Source of the DNA: Lutibacter profundi
GTDB taxonomy: Bacteria; Bacteroidota; Bacteroidia; Flavobacteriales; Flavobacteriaceae
Length of the DNA stretch: 64,000 bases
Direction of reading: 5' to 3'
Assembly (NCBI RefSeq): GCF_001543325.1
Contig: NZ_CP013355.1
Location: 434,001 to 498,000 of the forward strand
The notes below the pieces were generated by a model, which had not been told where the DNA came from, made no database searches, and worked only from the letters and a program-made list of their open reading frames with translations. The position numbers and the translations under genes were made by a program. Below are positions 48,707-59,053 of this stretch, one piece after another; position 1 is the first letter of the stretch; each line of letters begins with the position of its first letter.

Positions 48707-50905
48707 TTAATTAGCAACCTGACTTATAAATTTTATACGCATTAAACGCAATTCTTCATCGTCATAATCGCCATCAAACTCATCCATTGCATCTTGAATT
48801 TTATCACTTTCGGATTCCATAAAATAGTCGAAAATTTCTTCTTGTTGCTCCTCATCAAGCATTTCATTAATACAATAATCAATATTTAATTTTGTACCAC
48901 TGTATACAATTCGTTGCATTTCTTCAATTAACTCGTCAAATTTGAGTCCTTTTGACTTGGCAATATCCATCAAAGGAATCTTTCTATCGGTATTTTGAAT
49001 GATATATAATTTTAATCCAGAGTTTACACCTGTACTTTTAACAACAAAATCATCAGGACGTAAAATATCATTTTCTTTAACATACTTTGAAATTAACTCA
49101 ACAAAAGGCTTACCAAATTTTTTAGCTTTCCCTTCTCCAACTCCATAAATATTTTTTAATTCATCAATTGTAATAGGGTATTTTAAAGCCATATCATCCA
49201 ATGAAGGCTCTTGAAATACAGCGTATGGAGGAACACCATTTTTTTTAGCAACTGATTTTTGTAAATTTTTCAATAGTTTTACTAAAACTTCATCTGCAGC
49301 TGCTGAGTTACTTTTAGTATTGGTTATAATACTTGAATCGTCATTTTCATCATAAATATGATCTTCAGTCATCATAAAAGATGTAGGATTTTCTATGTAT
49401 TTCAACCCTTTTTCAGTAATTTTAATTACACCATATTCTTCAATTTCTTTTCTAATAAATCCGGCAACTAGTGCTTGTCTAATTAAAGCCATCCAATATT
49501 TGTCGGTTTGATTTTTTCCACAACCAAAAAAAGGTTGATTGTCTGTTTTATGAGACTTTAATAAAGCATTTACTTTCCCAATTAAAGTATTAACTAGTTC
49601 TTTTGCTTTATATTTTTGGTTTGTTTTTTTTACTACTTCCAGTAATATTTTTAAATCCTTGTTAGCTTCATGTTTTTTCTTAGGGTTCACAACATTATCA
49701 TCCATATTGGCACCTAAGCCGTTAACTTCATCAAAATCTTCTCCAAAATAATGTAATAAATATTTTCTACGAGACATAGAGGTTTCTGCATATCCTACAA
49801 CTTCTTGCAACAGAGCATTTCCTATTTCTTGTTCAGCAATTGGTTTTCCTGATAAAAATTTCTCTAATTTTTCAATATCTTTATAAGCATAATAAGCCAA
49901 ACAATAGCCTTCACCGCCATCACGGCCTGCTCTACCCGTTTCTTGATAATAACTTTCTAAACTTTTGGGAATATCATGGTGAATTACAAACCGAACATCA
50001 GGTTTATCAATTCCCATTCCAAATGCAATTGTTGCTACTACAACATCTACATCTTCCATTAAAAACATATCTTGATGTTTCACTCTTGTTTTGCTATCCA
50101 ATCCAGCATGATAAGGAACTGCTTTTACACCATTAACTTGCAAAACTTGAGCAATTTCTTCTACTTTTTTTCTGCTAAGGCAATAAATAATACCTGATTT
50201 ATTAGCATGCTGGCGAATAAACCGAATAATATCACCATTGATATTTTTAGTTTTTGGGCGAACATCATAAAATAAATTAGGACGATTAAAAGATGCTTTA
50301 AACGTTTTTGCTTTAGACATTCCAAGTGTTTTCAAAATGTCTTCTTGCACCTTTTCAGTTGCGGTAGCTGTTAACCCAATAATAGGAACGTCATCAATTT
50401 TTTCAATAATATTTTTAAGGTTCCTGTATTCTGGTCTAAAGTCATGTCCCCATTCTGAAATACAGTGTGCTTCATCAATTGCAACAAATGAAATAGTTTG
50501 TTTTTGTAAAAAATCAATGTATTCCTCTTTTATTAATGATTCTGGAGCTACATACAACAATTTGGTAATTCCTTTTTCTATATCACTTTTAACTTGTGCT
50601 ACGTCGGTTTTATTTAATGAAGAGTTTAACACGTGAGCTATTCCATATTCCGAGGAGATCCCTCTTATTGCATCAACTTGATTTTTCATTAATGCTATTA
50701 ATGGTGAAACAACAATAGCTGTACCCTCTTTCATTAAAGCGGGTAGCTGGTAGCAAAGAGATTTTCCACCTCCAGTGGGCATTATAACAAAAGTATCATT
50801 TCCTTTTAATATACTTTTTACAACATCTTCTTGTAGTCCTTTAAATTTATCAAATCCAAAGTACTTTTTTAAAGCCTCATGTAAATCTATATCTTTACCG
50901 TTCAT
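48707..50905 (-). CDS. recQ: ATP-dependent DNA helicase RecQ
   Basis: 732 aa. Motif 0 FGFDKFKGLQEDVVKSIL, Walker A PTGGGKSLCYQLPAL, DEAH box VAIDEAHCISEWGHDFRPEY, motif VI YQETGRAGRDG; the RecQ C-terminal zinc and winged-helix region follows (about 350-520). An HRDC domain sits at about 535-610 (LLKNLQKSVAKKNGVPPYAVF). The last 100 residues add an extra helical part and an acidic tail. Longer than E. coli RecQ (609 aa) but usual for Bacteroidota. Acts in recombination and fork repair. Confidence 0.96.
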   Translation of the reverse strand: MNGKDIDLHEALKKYFGFDKFKGLQEDVVKSILKGNDTFVIMPTGGGKSLCYQLPALMKEGTAIVVSPLIALMKNQVDAIRGISSEYGIAHVLNSSLNKTDVAQVKSDIEKGITKLLYVAPESLIKEEYIDFLQKQTISFVAIDEAHCISEWGHDFRPEYRNLKNIIEKIDDVPIIGLTATATEKVQEDILKTLGMSKAKTFKASFNRPNLFYDVRPKTKNINGDIIRFIRQHANKSGIIYCLSRKKVEEIAQVLQVNGVKAVPYHAGLDSKTRVKHQDMFLMEDVDVVVATIAFGMGIDKPDVRFVIHHDIPKSLESYYQETGRAGRDGGEGYCLAYYAYKDIEKLEKFLSGKPIAEQEIGNALLQEVVGYAETSMSRRKYLLHYFGEDFDEVNGLGANMDDNVVNPKKKHEANKDLKILLEVVKKTNQKYKAKELVNTLIGKVNALLKSHKTDNQPFFGCGKNQTDKYWMALIRQALVAGFIRKEIEEYGVIKITEKGLKYIENPTSFMMTEDHIYDENDDSSIITNTKSNSAAADEVLVKLLKNLQKSVAKKNGVPPYAVFQEPSLDDMALKYPITIDELKNIYGVGEGKAKKFGKPFVELISKYVKENDILRPDDFVVKSTGVNSGLKLYIIQNTDRKIPLMDIAKSKGLKFDELIEEMQRIVYSGTKLNIDYCINEMLDEEQQEEIFDYFMESESDKIQDAMDEFDGDYDDEELRLMRIKFISQVAN

Positions 50906-51063
50906 TCTATTTTTTTAAATTACATATCAAATTTAAAAATCTTTAAATTAAAAAACATAAATTTGATTTTTATTTTTTACTTGTTTATTCAATTTCTAAT
51001 TAAATAAATTTATTTTTGCTAGTTACTAAGATAAAACATTTTTTTAATTCAAAAACCTAATCT

Positions 51064-52029
51064 TTGAAAAATAAAAATAGAATACTAGAAAATGCAAAGC
51101 TTACAATTTTAGCTGAAAGCGAAGCGATTGCGAATTTAGTTAATTTTTTAAATGATGATTTCAAAAATGCAGTAAACTTTATACATAATTCTAAAGGAAG
51201 GGTTATTGTAACAGGTATAGGTAAAAGTGCTCATATTGCTTCTAAAATTGTTGCAACATTTAATTCTACAGGTACACCAGCAATTTTTATGCACGCAGCT
51301 GATGCAATACATGGCGATTTGGGAATTATTCAAAAAAATGACGTTGTTATTTGTATTTCTAAAAGTGGAAATACTCCAGAAATTAAAGTTTTAGTACCCT
51401 TAATTAAAAATTATGGCAACAAAATTATTGCAATAACAGGCAACACGCAGTCATTTTTGGGAATTAATGCTCATTTTACAATAAGTTCATATGTTAAAAA
51501 AGAAGCTTGTCCAAATAATTTAGCTCCAACAACTAGCACTACGGCACAAGTTGTAATAGGAGATGCTTTGGCTGTATGTTTATTAGAGTTAAATAATTTT
51601 TCAAGTAATGATTTTGCTAAATATCATCCTGGAGGCGCATTGGGTAAAAAATTATATTTAAGAGTACGCGATTTAATTGAAAAGAATGAAATTCCACAAG
51701 TAATTTTAACCACTCCTATTAAAGATGTTATTATTGAAATATCTAAAAAGCGTTTGGGTTGTACAGCTGTTATTGAAAACAATAAAATTGTTGGAATTAT
51801 AACAGATGGAGATTTAAGACGAATGCTAAAAAACAATTCAGATATTAGTTACTTAATTGCGAAAGATATAATGAGTAAAAAACCAAAGACTATTAAAGTT
51901 GATGCTATGGCAATTAAAGCTTTAGAAACTATGGAAAATAATAATATTACTCAAATTTTAGTTGAAAAAGATTCGAATTATGTTGGTGTTGTACATTTGC
52001 ATGACTTGTTAAAAGAAGGTATATTTTAA
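51064..52029 (+). CDS. kdsD: Arabinose-5-phosphate isomerase (KdsD/KpsF)
   Basis: 321 aa with a TTG start at 51064; no nearby ATG fits. The SIS domain (about 30-175) has GRVIVTGIGKSAHIASKIVATFNSTGTPAIF, CISKSGNTPEI and KYHPGGALGKKL; two CBS domains follow (about 200-320). The enzyme converts ribulose-5-phosphate to arabinose-5-phosphate for Kdo in LPS. It starts a same-strand run with tatC, an AhpD-like gene and lptB; LptB also serves LPS, which supports a functional grouping. Confidence 0.95.
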   Translation: MKNKNRILENAKLTILAESEAIANLVNFLNDDFKNAVNFIHNSKGRVIVTGIGKSAHIASKIVATFNSTGTPAIFMHAADAIHGDLGIIQKNDVVICISKSGNTPEIKVLVPLIKNYGNKIIAITGNTQSFLGINAHFTISSYVKKEACPNNLAPTTSTTAQVVIGDALAVCLLELNNFSSNDFAKYHPGGALGKKLYLRVRDLIEKNEIPQVILTTPIKDVIIEISKKRLGCTAVIENNKIVGIITDGDLRRMLKNNSDISYLIAKDIMSKKPKTIKVDAMAIKALETMENNNITQILVEKDSNYVGVVHLHDLLKEGIF

Positions 52030-52031
52030 GT

Positions 52032-52853
52032 ATGAATAAAAAAATTAAAAAAGAAGGTAAAGACATGTCCTTTTTAGACCATGTTGAAGAATTGAGATGG
52101 CATTTGGTACGCTCATCACTTATAATATTGGTTTTTTCTTTTGTTGCCTTTTTTATGAAAGATTTTATATTTAACACCATCATATTTGCACCAAAAAATC
52201 CAGATTTTTTTACCTATCAATTTTTCTGTAAAATTTCACAATTTTTTGGCGGTGATGCCTTTTGTTTAACAGAAATGCCCTTTACTTTTCAAAGTTTAGC
52301 CATGGCTGAACAATTTAGTGTTCATATTTGGACATCTATTACTGCGGGTTTTATCATCGCTTTTCCTTTTGTAATATGGGAATTTTGGAGATTTATTAGC
52401 CCCGGTCTTTATGACAAAGAACGCAAAGGAGCAAAAACATTTATTATAATTTCTTCATTCTTATTTTTTATTGGAATATTATTTGGATATTATGTAGTTA
52501 CACCTCTTTCAGTAAATTTTCTGGGGAATTATTCTATTAGCGACATTGTTGAACGTAACATTAAAATTGGTTCATATATTTCATTGGTTCGCTCATCTGT
52601 ATTAGCTTCAGGTTTAATATTTGAATTACCTATAATTATGTATTTTTTAACAAAAATGGGGTTAATAACACCCGATTTCTTGAAAAAATACAGAAAACAT
52701 GCACTTGTTGTAGTGTTAATTTTGGCGGCTGTTATTACTCCTCCAGATATTATTAGTCAAATTATTGTAGCAATACCAATAATGTTATTATACCAAGTAA
52801 GTATATTTATATCAAGGGTTGTAATTAAGCGCGAACTTAAAAATAAAAAATAA
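52032..52853 (+). CDS. tatC: Sec-independent translocase subunit TatC
   Basis: 273 aa, six membrane helices. The cytoplasmic N-terminus has the conserved MSFLDHVEELRWHLVRS, and the first periplasmic loop is enlarged by an insertion (about 50-80) typical of Bacteroidota. FVIWEFWRFISPGLYDKERKGAK is the conserved cytoplasmic loop used for signal peptide recognition. It starts 2 nt after the kdsD stop. TatA is not in the window. Confidence 0.96.
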   Translation: MNKKIKKEGKDMSFLDHVEELRWHLVRSSLIILVFSFVAFFMKDFIFNTIIFAPKNPDFFTYQFFCKISQFFGGDAFCLTEMPFTFQSLAMAEQFSVHIWTSITAGFIIAFPFVIWEFWRFISPGLYDKERKGAKTFIIISSFLFFIGILFGYYVVTPLSVNFLGNYSISDIVERNIKIGSYISLVRSSVLASGLIFELPIIMYFLTKMGLITPDFLKKYRKHALVVVLILAAVITPPDIISQIIVAIPIMLLYQVSIFISRVVIKRELKNKK

Positions 52854-52854
52854 A

Positions 52855-53223
52855 ATGTCGAATCAAATAGAAGATTTTAATGCGTATCGTTTAAAAATGA
52901 ATGCTAAAATTTTGGCTGAAAATAATAAAGTTATAAAAAGAATCTTCAACTTAGATACAAACGCATATAACAAAGGACATTTAGATGTCAAAACAAAAGA
53001 GTTATTAGGTTTAGTAGCTTCTGCTGTATTACGCTGTGATGATTGTATTAAATACCACTTAGAAACTTCTTTTAAAGAAGGTGTAACAAAAGAAGAAATT
53101 ATGGAAACACTCTCTATTGCCACGTTGGTTGGTGGTACAATTGTGATTCCTCATTTACGTAGAGCCTATGAATTTTGGGAAGAGTTAGCACAAAATAGTA
53201 TTCATAAAAATACTGCGATTTAA
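52855..53223 (+). CDS. Carboxymuconolactone decarboxylase / AhpD-like protein
   Basis: 122 aa. The CMD domain includes VKTKELLGLVASAVLRCDDCIKYHLETSFKEGVTKEEIMETLSIA; the CxxC (CDDC) and following His form the AhpD-type proton relay and thiol pair, so a peroxidase-linked redox role is likely. It starts 1 nt after the tatC stop codon and precedes lptB by 18 nt, so it belongs to the same transcript. Confidence 0.9.
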   Translation: MSNQIEDFNAYRLKMNAKILAENNKVIKRIFNLDTNAYNKGHLDVKTKELLGLVASAVLRCDDCIKYHLETSFKEGVTKEEIMETLSIATLVGGTIVIPHLRRAYEFWEELAQNSIHKNTAI

Positions 53224-53241
53224 CAATTAAATTAAAAACAA

Positions 53242-53979
53242 GTGATTTTAAGAGCTGAAAATATTAAAAAAAAATACGGTAGTAGATATGTGGTTAAAGG
53301 GATTTCATTAGAGGTTGAACAAGGTCAAATAGTGGGACTTTTAGGCCCAAATGGAGCAGGAAAAACAACTTCATTTTATATGATTGTTGGTATGATTAAA
53401 CCCAATGAAGGAGAGATATATTTGGACGGAGAAAGAATTACCGATTTTCCTATGTATAAAAGAGCTCAACAAGGAGTTGGGTATTTGGCGCAAGAAGCTT
53501 CTGTTTTTAGAAAATTATCGGTTGAAGATAATATTTTATCCGTTTTACAATTTACCAATCTTTCAAAAGCCGAACAAAAAGAGAAATTAGAATCGTTAAT
53601 TGATGAATTTAGTTTAGGACATGTTCGAAAAAATAGAGGAGATTTATTGTCGGGAGGAGAAAGAAGAAGAACAGAAATTGCTCGTGCGTTGGCTTCAGAC
53701 CCTAAATTTATTTTATTAGATGAGCCTTTTGCGGGTGTTGATCCAATAGCTGTAGAAGATATTCAAAGCATTGTAGCACATTTAAAGGACAGAAATATTG
53801 GTATTTTAATTACGGATCATAATGTACAAGAAACATTGGCTATAACCGATAAAACATATTTAATGTTTGAAGGAGGTATTTTAAAAGAGGGAACTCCGCA
53901 AGAATTAGCTGAAGACGAAACAGTTAGGCGGGTTTATTTAGGTAAAGATTTTGAATTGAAGAAAAAGAAATTTAAATAA
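53242..53979 (+). CDS. lptB: LPS export ABC transporter ATP-binding protein LptB
   Basis: 245 aa with a GTG start. Walker [21 protein letters not shown]-loop [21 protein letters not shown] (the LptB-specific form), signature [16 protein letters not shown], Walker [14 protein letters not shown], and the H-loop [11 protein letters not shown]. It drives extraction of lipopolysaccharide from the inner membrane with LptFG. In a run with kdsD, tatC and the AhpD-like gene. Confidence 0.97.
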   Translation: MILRAENIKKKYGSRYVVKGISLEVEQGQIVGLLGPNGAGKTTSFYMIVGMIKPNEGEIYLDGERITDFPMYKRAQQGVGYLAQEASVFRKLSVEDNILSVLQFTNLSKAEQKEKLESLIDEFSLGHVRKNRGDLLSGGERRRTEIARALASDPKFILLDEPFAGVDPIAVEDIQSIVAHLKDRNIGILITDHNVQETLAITDKTYLMFEGGILKEGTPQELAEDETVRRVYLGKDFELKKKKFK

Positions 53980-53992
53980 TTCACTACAAACT

Positions 53993-54904
53993 ATGAATTA
54001 TAATAACATATTTTCTGAAATTTATAAAAAAATAGAAAATACTGACAGTGGAAAAGTAGCAAGCTATATACCAGAATTAAGTAACGTTAATTCTACAAAA
54101 TTTGGAGTACACCTAACAACAGTTACTACTAAAAATTTCAGTTTTGGAGATGCTAACGAGAAATTTTCAATTCAAAGTATTGCAAAAGTTTTAGCCTTAG
54201 CACTTGCTTATAACCTTGAAAATGAAAAGTTGTGGAAACGCGTTGGTGTTGAGCCTTCTGGGACAGCTTTTAATTCTCTTTTTCAATTAGAAACAGATTT
54301 AGGAATTCCAAGAAACCCTTTAATTAATGCAGGTGCCTTAGTTCTTTCAGATATCTTAATAAGTCATCTAAAAAAACCTAAAAAAGAGTTTATTGCGTTT
54401 GTTAGAAATATTTCTGGTATTTCAACTATTGATTATTGCCCTAGAATTGTAGCTTCAGAAAAATCTACGGGTTATAGAAATACAGCTTTAGTAAACTTGA
54501 TGAAATCTTACGGTAATATTGAAAATGAAATTGAGGAGGTAATGGATTTTTATTTTAATTTATGTTCAATTGAAATGACTTGCCAAGAACTTTCTAAAAC
54601 ATTTCTATTTCTTGCAGATTATGGAACTTCTCCTTTTTCAAAGGTAAAAATATTGAGTAAAAGTAAATCTAAACGAATTAATGCAATTATGCAATTATGT
54701 GGCTTTTATGATGAGGCTGGTGAATTTTCTTTTAAAGTAGGTTTACCTGGAAAAAGCGGTGTTGGTGGTGGAATTGTTGCTATTTATCCTAATAAATACA
54801 GTATTGCAGTTTGGAGTCCTAAACTTAACAAACGAGGAAATTCATACAAGGGAATTAAATTTTTAGAACTATTTACCACGGAAACTCAAACATCTATATT
54901 TTAG
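53993..54904 (+). CDS. glsA: Glutaminase
   Basis: 303 aa, serine-dependent beta-lactamase-related fold. The catalytic SxxK lies in FSIQSIAKVLALALA (about 60-70), with GVEPSGTAFNSLFQLE before RNPLINAGALVLSD; the later YFNLCSIEMTC and GFYDEAGEFSFKVGLPGKSGVGGGIVAI blocks close the site. Converts glutamine to glutamate and ammonia. It starts 13 nt after lptB on the same strand. Confidence 0.95.
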   Translation: MNYNNIFSEIYKKIENTDSGKVASYIPELSNVNSTKFGVHLTTVTTKNFSFGDANEKFSIQSIAKVLALALAYNLENEKLWKRVGVEPSGTAFNSLFQLETDLGIPRNPLINAGALVLSDILISHLKKPKKEFIAFVRNISGISTIDYCPRIVASEKSTGYRNTALVNLMKSYGNIENEIEEVMDFYFNLCSIEMTCQELSKTFLFLADYGTSPFSKVKILSKSKSKRINAIMQLCGFYDEAGEFSFKVGLPGKSGVGGGIVAIYPNKYSIAVWSPKLNKRGNSYKGIKFLELFTTETQTSIF

Positions 54905-54924
54905 TTTCTGTATTGATTTAGAAA

Positions 54925-55689
54925 TTAAATCCGTTGTTTAGAACTCGAAAATATTGAAATTAGGACATATAGTAAAATAATAATTGGTATTGCAATAAAT
55001 TTAAAAAATACACTTAAAAGTATTGTAAGTAGTATAAATAGAAACTTAAACTTATTATTTTTCCAAGTATATTCCTTAAATTTTAATGTAAACAATACTA
55101 TTTCTGCATTCATTAAATAACTAAGCAGTAATGTTATACCAATTAAAAACCAAGTATTATTAACAAAATTATTAATCAACTCATTATCAGCATACATTAA
55201 AATTAAAGGTAGTGAAACTACTACCAATGCTGCCGCAGGTGTTGGTAATCCAATAAAAGAACTTGTTTGACGCTCATCAATATTAAATTTTGCAAGTCTA
55301 TATGCTGCTGCTAACGTATAAAACAAACCAATAATTGAAATTAGAAATGTAGTTGTAAAATTATCCCATATTGAATGATTTACTGTTGTATTTGTAATAA
55401 AATCCCAACTTTCTTTAGTCAAAGACTTCGTAATTAGTTGAAGTAAAATAATTCCCGGTACTACCCCACTAGTTACAACATCAGCTAAAGAATCTAATTG
55501 TTTTCCTAATTCACCTTGCACTTTTAATAAACGAGCTGCAAATCCGTCAAAAAAATCAAAAAAGATACCTAAAAAAACAAAAGCAGCCGTTATTTCTAGT
55601 TGATTTTTAACGGCAAAATAAACAGCTATTGTTCCTGATAATAAGTTGAGTAAAGTTAGTACATTTGGGAGTTGTTTTTTAAAACTCAT
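54925..55689 (-). CDS. pssA: CDP-diacylglycerol-serine O-phosphatidyltransferase
   Basis: 254 aa, about eight membrane helices. The CDP-alcohol phosphotransferase motif DxxDGxxAR(x)8Gx3Dx3D is present in FFDFFDGFAARLLKVQGELGKQLDSLADVV (about 43-72). The N-terminal QLPNVLTLLNLLSGTIAVYFA and the overall length fit the bacterial PssA subfamily II, which makes phosphatidylserine for phosphatidylethanolamine. Monocistronic, divergent from the YheT-like gene. Confidence 0.9.
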   Translation of the reverse strand: MSFKKQLPNVLTLLNLLSGTIAVYFAVKNQLEITAAFVFLGIFFDFFDGFAARLLKVQGELGKQLDSLADVVTSGVVPGIILLQLITKSLTKESWDFITNTTVNHSIWDNFTTTFLISIIGLFYTLAAAYRLAKFNIDERQTSSFIGLPTPAAALVVVSLPLILMYADNELINNFVNNTWFLIGITLLLSYLMNAEIVLFTLKFKEYTWKNNKFKFLFILLTILLSVFFKFIAIPIIILLYVLISIFSSSKQRI

Positions 55690-55769
55690 TTTTGAAATTT
55701 TTTGTTAAATTTAATGAATTGTTTTATACGATGCTGCAATTCTACTTAATTTTTATATTTTAACGCAAT

Positions 55770-56738
55770 ATGCCTATTATTAAATCAACATATCAACCTC
55801 CTTTTCTTTTTAAAAATAATCATTTGAATACCGTTTATAAAACACTATTTTATAAAAACAGTATAAGTTATAATAGACAACGTATTTTTACTCCTGACAA
55901 GGATTTTTTAGATTTAGATTTTTCAATAGTTGGCTCAAATACGTTAGTTATTGCTATGCATGGTTTAGAAGGGAGTTCTAAATCTCATTACTTGGTATCA
56001 GCCATTCACTATTTAAATTCTCAAAATATTGATTGTGTAGCTCTAAATTTTAGGGGCTGTAGCGGAGAAGACAACAATCAACTTTATTCCTATAATAGTG
56101 GTAAAACAGATGATTTGAGTGTAGTTTTAAACTATATCTTAGAACATTATTCCTATAAAAATATTATTCTTCTAGGTTATAGTATGGGCGGAAATATTAC
56201 TTTAAAATATATGGGGGAGACCAATAATATACCTTCTGAAGTAAAAGGAGCCGTTGCTATTTCTGTCCCCTGTGATTTAGAAGGTTCATCTAATGTTTTA
56301 GCAAAATGGTACAACACGGTATATATTCAAAAATTTTTAAAATCGTTGAAGAAAAAGACATTTATAAAACTTGAAAAATTTCCTGAGAACACTATTGATA
56401 AAGTAGCTGTCTTAAATGCAAAAACATTTGAAGATTTTGACAATGCAGTTACAGCTCCCCTATTTCAATTTAAAAGTGCTAAAGATTATTGGAATAAGTG
56501 TAGTAGTAAACCATTTATTCATGCTATTACGAAACCAACATTGTTAATTAATGCTATAGATGATTCTTTTTTATCTGAAAGCTGCTACCCAATTAAAGAA
56601 GCCAAAAACCATAAATACTTAACATTTGAAATACCTAAATATGGCGGTCATGTTGGATTTAACACTTCCTATGTTAAAAAAGATTTATTATGGAGTGAAA
56701 AACGTATTTCAAATTATATTGAACATATTATTTCTTAA
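55770..56738 (+). CDS. YheT-family alpha/beta hydrolase
   Basis: 322 aa. The fold starts with TLVIAMHGLEGSSKSHYLVSAIHYLNSQNIDCVALNFRGCSGEDN, the oxyanion strand and loop of UPF0017/YheT proteins. The nucleophile elbow is LLGYSMGGNITLKYMGE (about 133-149), the acid is in INAIDDSFLSE, and the His is in YGGHVGF. Probably a soluble esterase or lipase with unknown substrate. Confidence 0.88.
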   Translation: MPIIKSTYQPPFLFKNNHLNTVYKTLFYKNSISYNRQRIFTPDKDFLDLDFSIVGSNTLVIAMHGLEGSSKSHYLVSAIHYLNSQNIDCVALNFRGCSGEDNNQLYSYNSGKTDDLSVVLNYILEHYSYKNIILLGYSMGGNITLKYMGETNNIPSEVKGAVAISVPCDLEGSSNVLAKWYNTVYIQKFLKSLKKKTFIKLEKFPENTIDKVAVLNAKTFEDFDNAVTAPLFQFKSAKDYWNKCSSKPFIHAITKPTLLINAIDDSFLSESCYPIKEAKNHKYLTFEIPKYGGHVGFNTSYVKKDLLWSEKRISNYIEHIIS

Positions 56739-56793
56739 TAATAAACATTAACTTATAAAGTTTTTTTACATTCGCTTTTAAATATCTAAAACA

Positions 56794-57858
56794 TTGAAAA
56801 AAATTGTACTAGTTGTTTTTTTTATAACCCAATTGATACACAGTCAAAGTGTGCGCAAATATTCCAATGAGTTTTTGAATATAGGTGTTGATGCTGCAGC
56901 ATTTGGGATGAGTAAATCTGTTGTTGCTACAAGTAATGATGTAAATTCAATATATTGGAATCCTGCAGGTTTAACTGCCGTTAAAGATTATCAAGGATCC
57001 TTAATGCACGCTGAATATTTTGCTGGTATTGCTAAGTATGACTATGTAGGTTTTGCAATGCCCATTGACGATAGAAGTTCATTAGGAATATCAATAATTA
57101 GATTTGGAGTTGATGATATTTTAAACACAACTGAGCTTATAGATAATGAAGGTAATATAGACTACAACCGCATTCGTTTATTCTCAGCCGCTGATTATGC
57201 CTTAAATTTTGCATACGCACGAAAATTACCACTCAAAGGACTAAACATAGGTGTAAATACCAAAATTATTCGTAGAATTATTGGCGACTTTGCAACTTCC
57301 TGGGGATTTGGAATTGATGCATCTCTACAATTTGAAAGAAACGATTGGAAGTTTGGAGTAATGCTTCGAGATATTACCACTACTTTTAACACTTGGAGTA
57401 TTAATGAAAGTGAATTTAACAAAATTAAAAATGCTATTCCTGATCAAAATCAAGAGTTACCAGCTAATACAGAGATAACATTACCAAAAGCACAAATAGG
57501 TATTGCAAAAGAAATTGATATTAATAGAGATTTTAACGTGCTTACAGCATTTGACTTAAACCTTCGATTTACAAAAACAAACGATATAATTTCAACATCA
57601 GTTGTTAGTATAGATCCCTCTTTTGGCTTTCAAGTAGCATATTTAAAAACCGTATTTTTACGCGGAGGCATTGGTAATTTTCAAAACGAATTGCAGTTTG
57701 ATGGCAGTAAAGAACTTGTAATGCAACCAAATTTTGGTGTTGGATTTAAATATAAAGGAATTCAGATTGATTATGCCCTTACAAACATTGCTAGTATTGG
57801 TAACGCACTATACTCAAATGTTTTTTCAATTATAGTAGATTTTGATTATTTTAGATAA
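56794..57858 (+). CDS. PorV/PorQ-family outer membrane beta-barrel protein
   Basis: 354 aa with a TTG start and a signal peptide (IVLVVFFITQLIHSQS). The mature start EFLNIGVDAAAFGMSKSVVATSNDVNSIYWNPAGL is the hallmark of the PorV family (FadL-like barrels); the last strand ends IIVDFDYFR with aromatic residues. PorV proteins serve the type IX secretion system or related surface processes; whether this one does is unknown. It overlaps nothing and is followed 2 nt later by a DUF4105 gene, likely co-transcribed. Confidence 0.85.
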   Translation: MKKIVLVVFFITQLIHSQSVRKYSNEFLNIGVDAAAFGMSKSVVATSNDVNSIYWNPAGLTAVKDYQGSLMHAEYFAGIAKYDYVGFAMPIDDRSSLGISIIRFGVDDILNTTELIDNEGNIDYNRIRLFSAADYALNFAYARKLPLKGLNIGVNTKIIRRIIGDFATSWGFGIDASLQFERNDWKFGVMLRDITTTFNTWSINESEFNKIKNAIPDQNQELPANTEITLPKAQIGIAKEIDINRDFNVLTAFDLNLRFTKTNDIISTSVVSIDPSFGFQVAYLKTVFLRGGIGNFQNELQFDGSKELVMQPNFGVGFKYKGIQIDYALTNIASIGNALYSNVFSIIVDFDYFR

Positions 57859-57859
57859 T

Positions 57860-59053
57860 ATGTATAAAAGAAACCTTTTCGTATTTATGTTGTTTTTTGT
57901 GTTCATACAATTAACAGCACAACAAAAATTATCACCAAAAGCAACTGTAAGTGTTATAACATGTGGCCCTGGGAGTGAATTATACACCGCGTTTGGGCAT
58001 AGTGCTTTTAGAGTTTACGATCCTGTCTTAGGCATAGATAAAGCTTATAATTACGGAACGTTTAATTTTAATGCTCCTAATTTTTATTTGAATTTTGCAA
58101 AGGGCAAATTAATCTATCAGCTTTCTGTTACCAATTTCAATCGATTTTTAAGAATTTATCAATATGAAAATCGTTGGGTCAAAACACAAGAATTAGCAAT
58201 AAATACCTCTGAAGTACAAGCTATTTTTAATTTTTTAGAAAATAATGCAAAACCACAAAATAAGTACTATCAGTACGATTTCTTTTACAACAACTGTTCT
58301 ACCAAAATTGAAGAAATAGTTAAAATTATTTTAAAAGAAAAAGTTTCTTTCAGTAATTCACATTTAACGAGTAATAAAACTCACAGAGATTTAATTGCAG
58401 ATTACACAAAGAATTTTAAATGGTCAAAATTTGGAATAGATTTGGCTTTAGGTTCTGTAATTGATAAGAAAGCAACCAAAGATGAATATAAATTTTTGCC
58501 AGATTATATTTTTAAAGCATTTGAAAATGCTACTATTACAAGTGTAAATGGCAAAAAACAACCTTTAGTAAAAAAAACAAGGCTTATTCTTTCAGAGAAA
58601 AAAATTAAAGCACCCTATAATTTGTTTTCTCCTTTTAACACTATTTTATTAATAAGTTTACTTATTCTTTTTATTTCTTATAGAAATTATACCCATAATA
58701 CTAGAACTAAATTTATAGATTTCATATTGTATTTTGTTACAGGTATTATTGGTGTTGTTGTTTTATTATTATGGTTTGCAACATCTCATACCGCAACTTA
58801 TAAAAATTTAAACTTTTTATGGGCTTTTGCACCAAATTTAATTGTTGCTTTTATACTTTTAAAAAATAGGGTGCCTAAATGGATTATTATTTATAATAAA
58901 ATTTTATTGTTATTGATAGCTTCTACTCTAATAATCTGGATTTTAAAAATACAAGTATTTAACATCGCTATCATTCCTTTTCTGGTTGCTTTAATTATTA
59001 GATATAGCTATTTAATTAAATTTAGAAACAGGTTAAGTTCCTCTAAAAAATAA
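57860..59053 (+). CDS. DUF4105-domain membrane protein
   Basis: 397 aa from the ATG at 57860; a TTG at 57842 is inside the upstream gene. Signal peptide (NLFVFMLFFVFIQLTAQQ). The periplasmic DUF4105 domain (about 25-190) contains VITCGPGSELYTAFGHSAFRVYDP and YDFFYNNCSTKIEEIV; the His and Cys are placed like a papain-like NlpC/P60-type pair. The C-terminal third has about five membrane helices. A role in envelope lipid or protein processing is plausible. It overlaps the end of the convergent sugar transferase by 21 nt. Confidence 0.8.
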   Translation: MYKRNLFVFMLFFVFIQLTAQQKLSPKATVSVITCGPGSELYTAFGHSAFRVYDPVLGIDKAYNYGTFNFNAPNFYLNFAKGKLIYQLSVTNFNRFLRIYQYENRWVKTQELAINTSEVQAIFNFLENNAKPQNKYYQYDFFYNNCSTKIEEIVKIILKEKVSFSNSHLTSNKTHRDLIADYTKNFKWSKFGIDLALGSVIDKKATKDEYKFLPDYIFKAFENATITSVNGKKQPLVKKTRLILSEKKIKAPYNLFSPFNTILLISLLILFISYRNYTHNTRTKFIDFILYFVTGIIGVVVLLLWFATSHTATYKNLNFLWAFAPNLIVAFILLKNRVPKWIIIYNKILLLLIASTLIIWILKIQVFNIAIIPFLVALIIRYSYLIKFRNRLSSSKK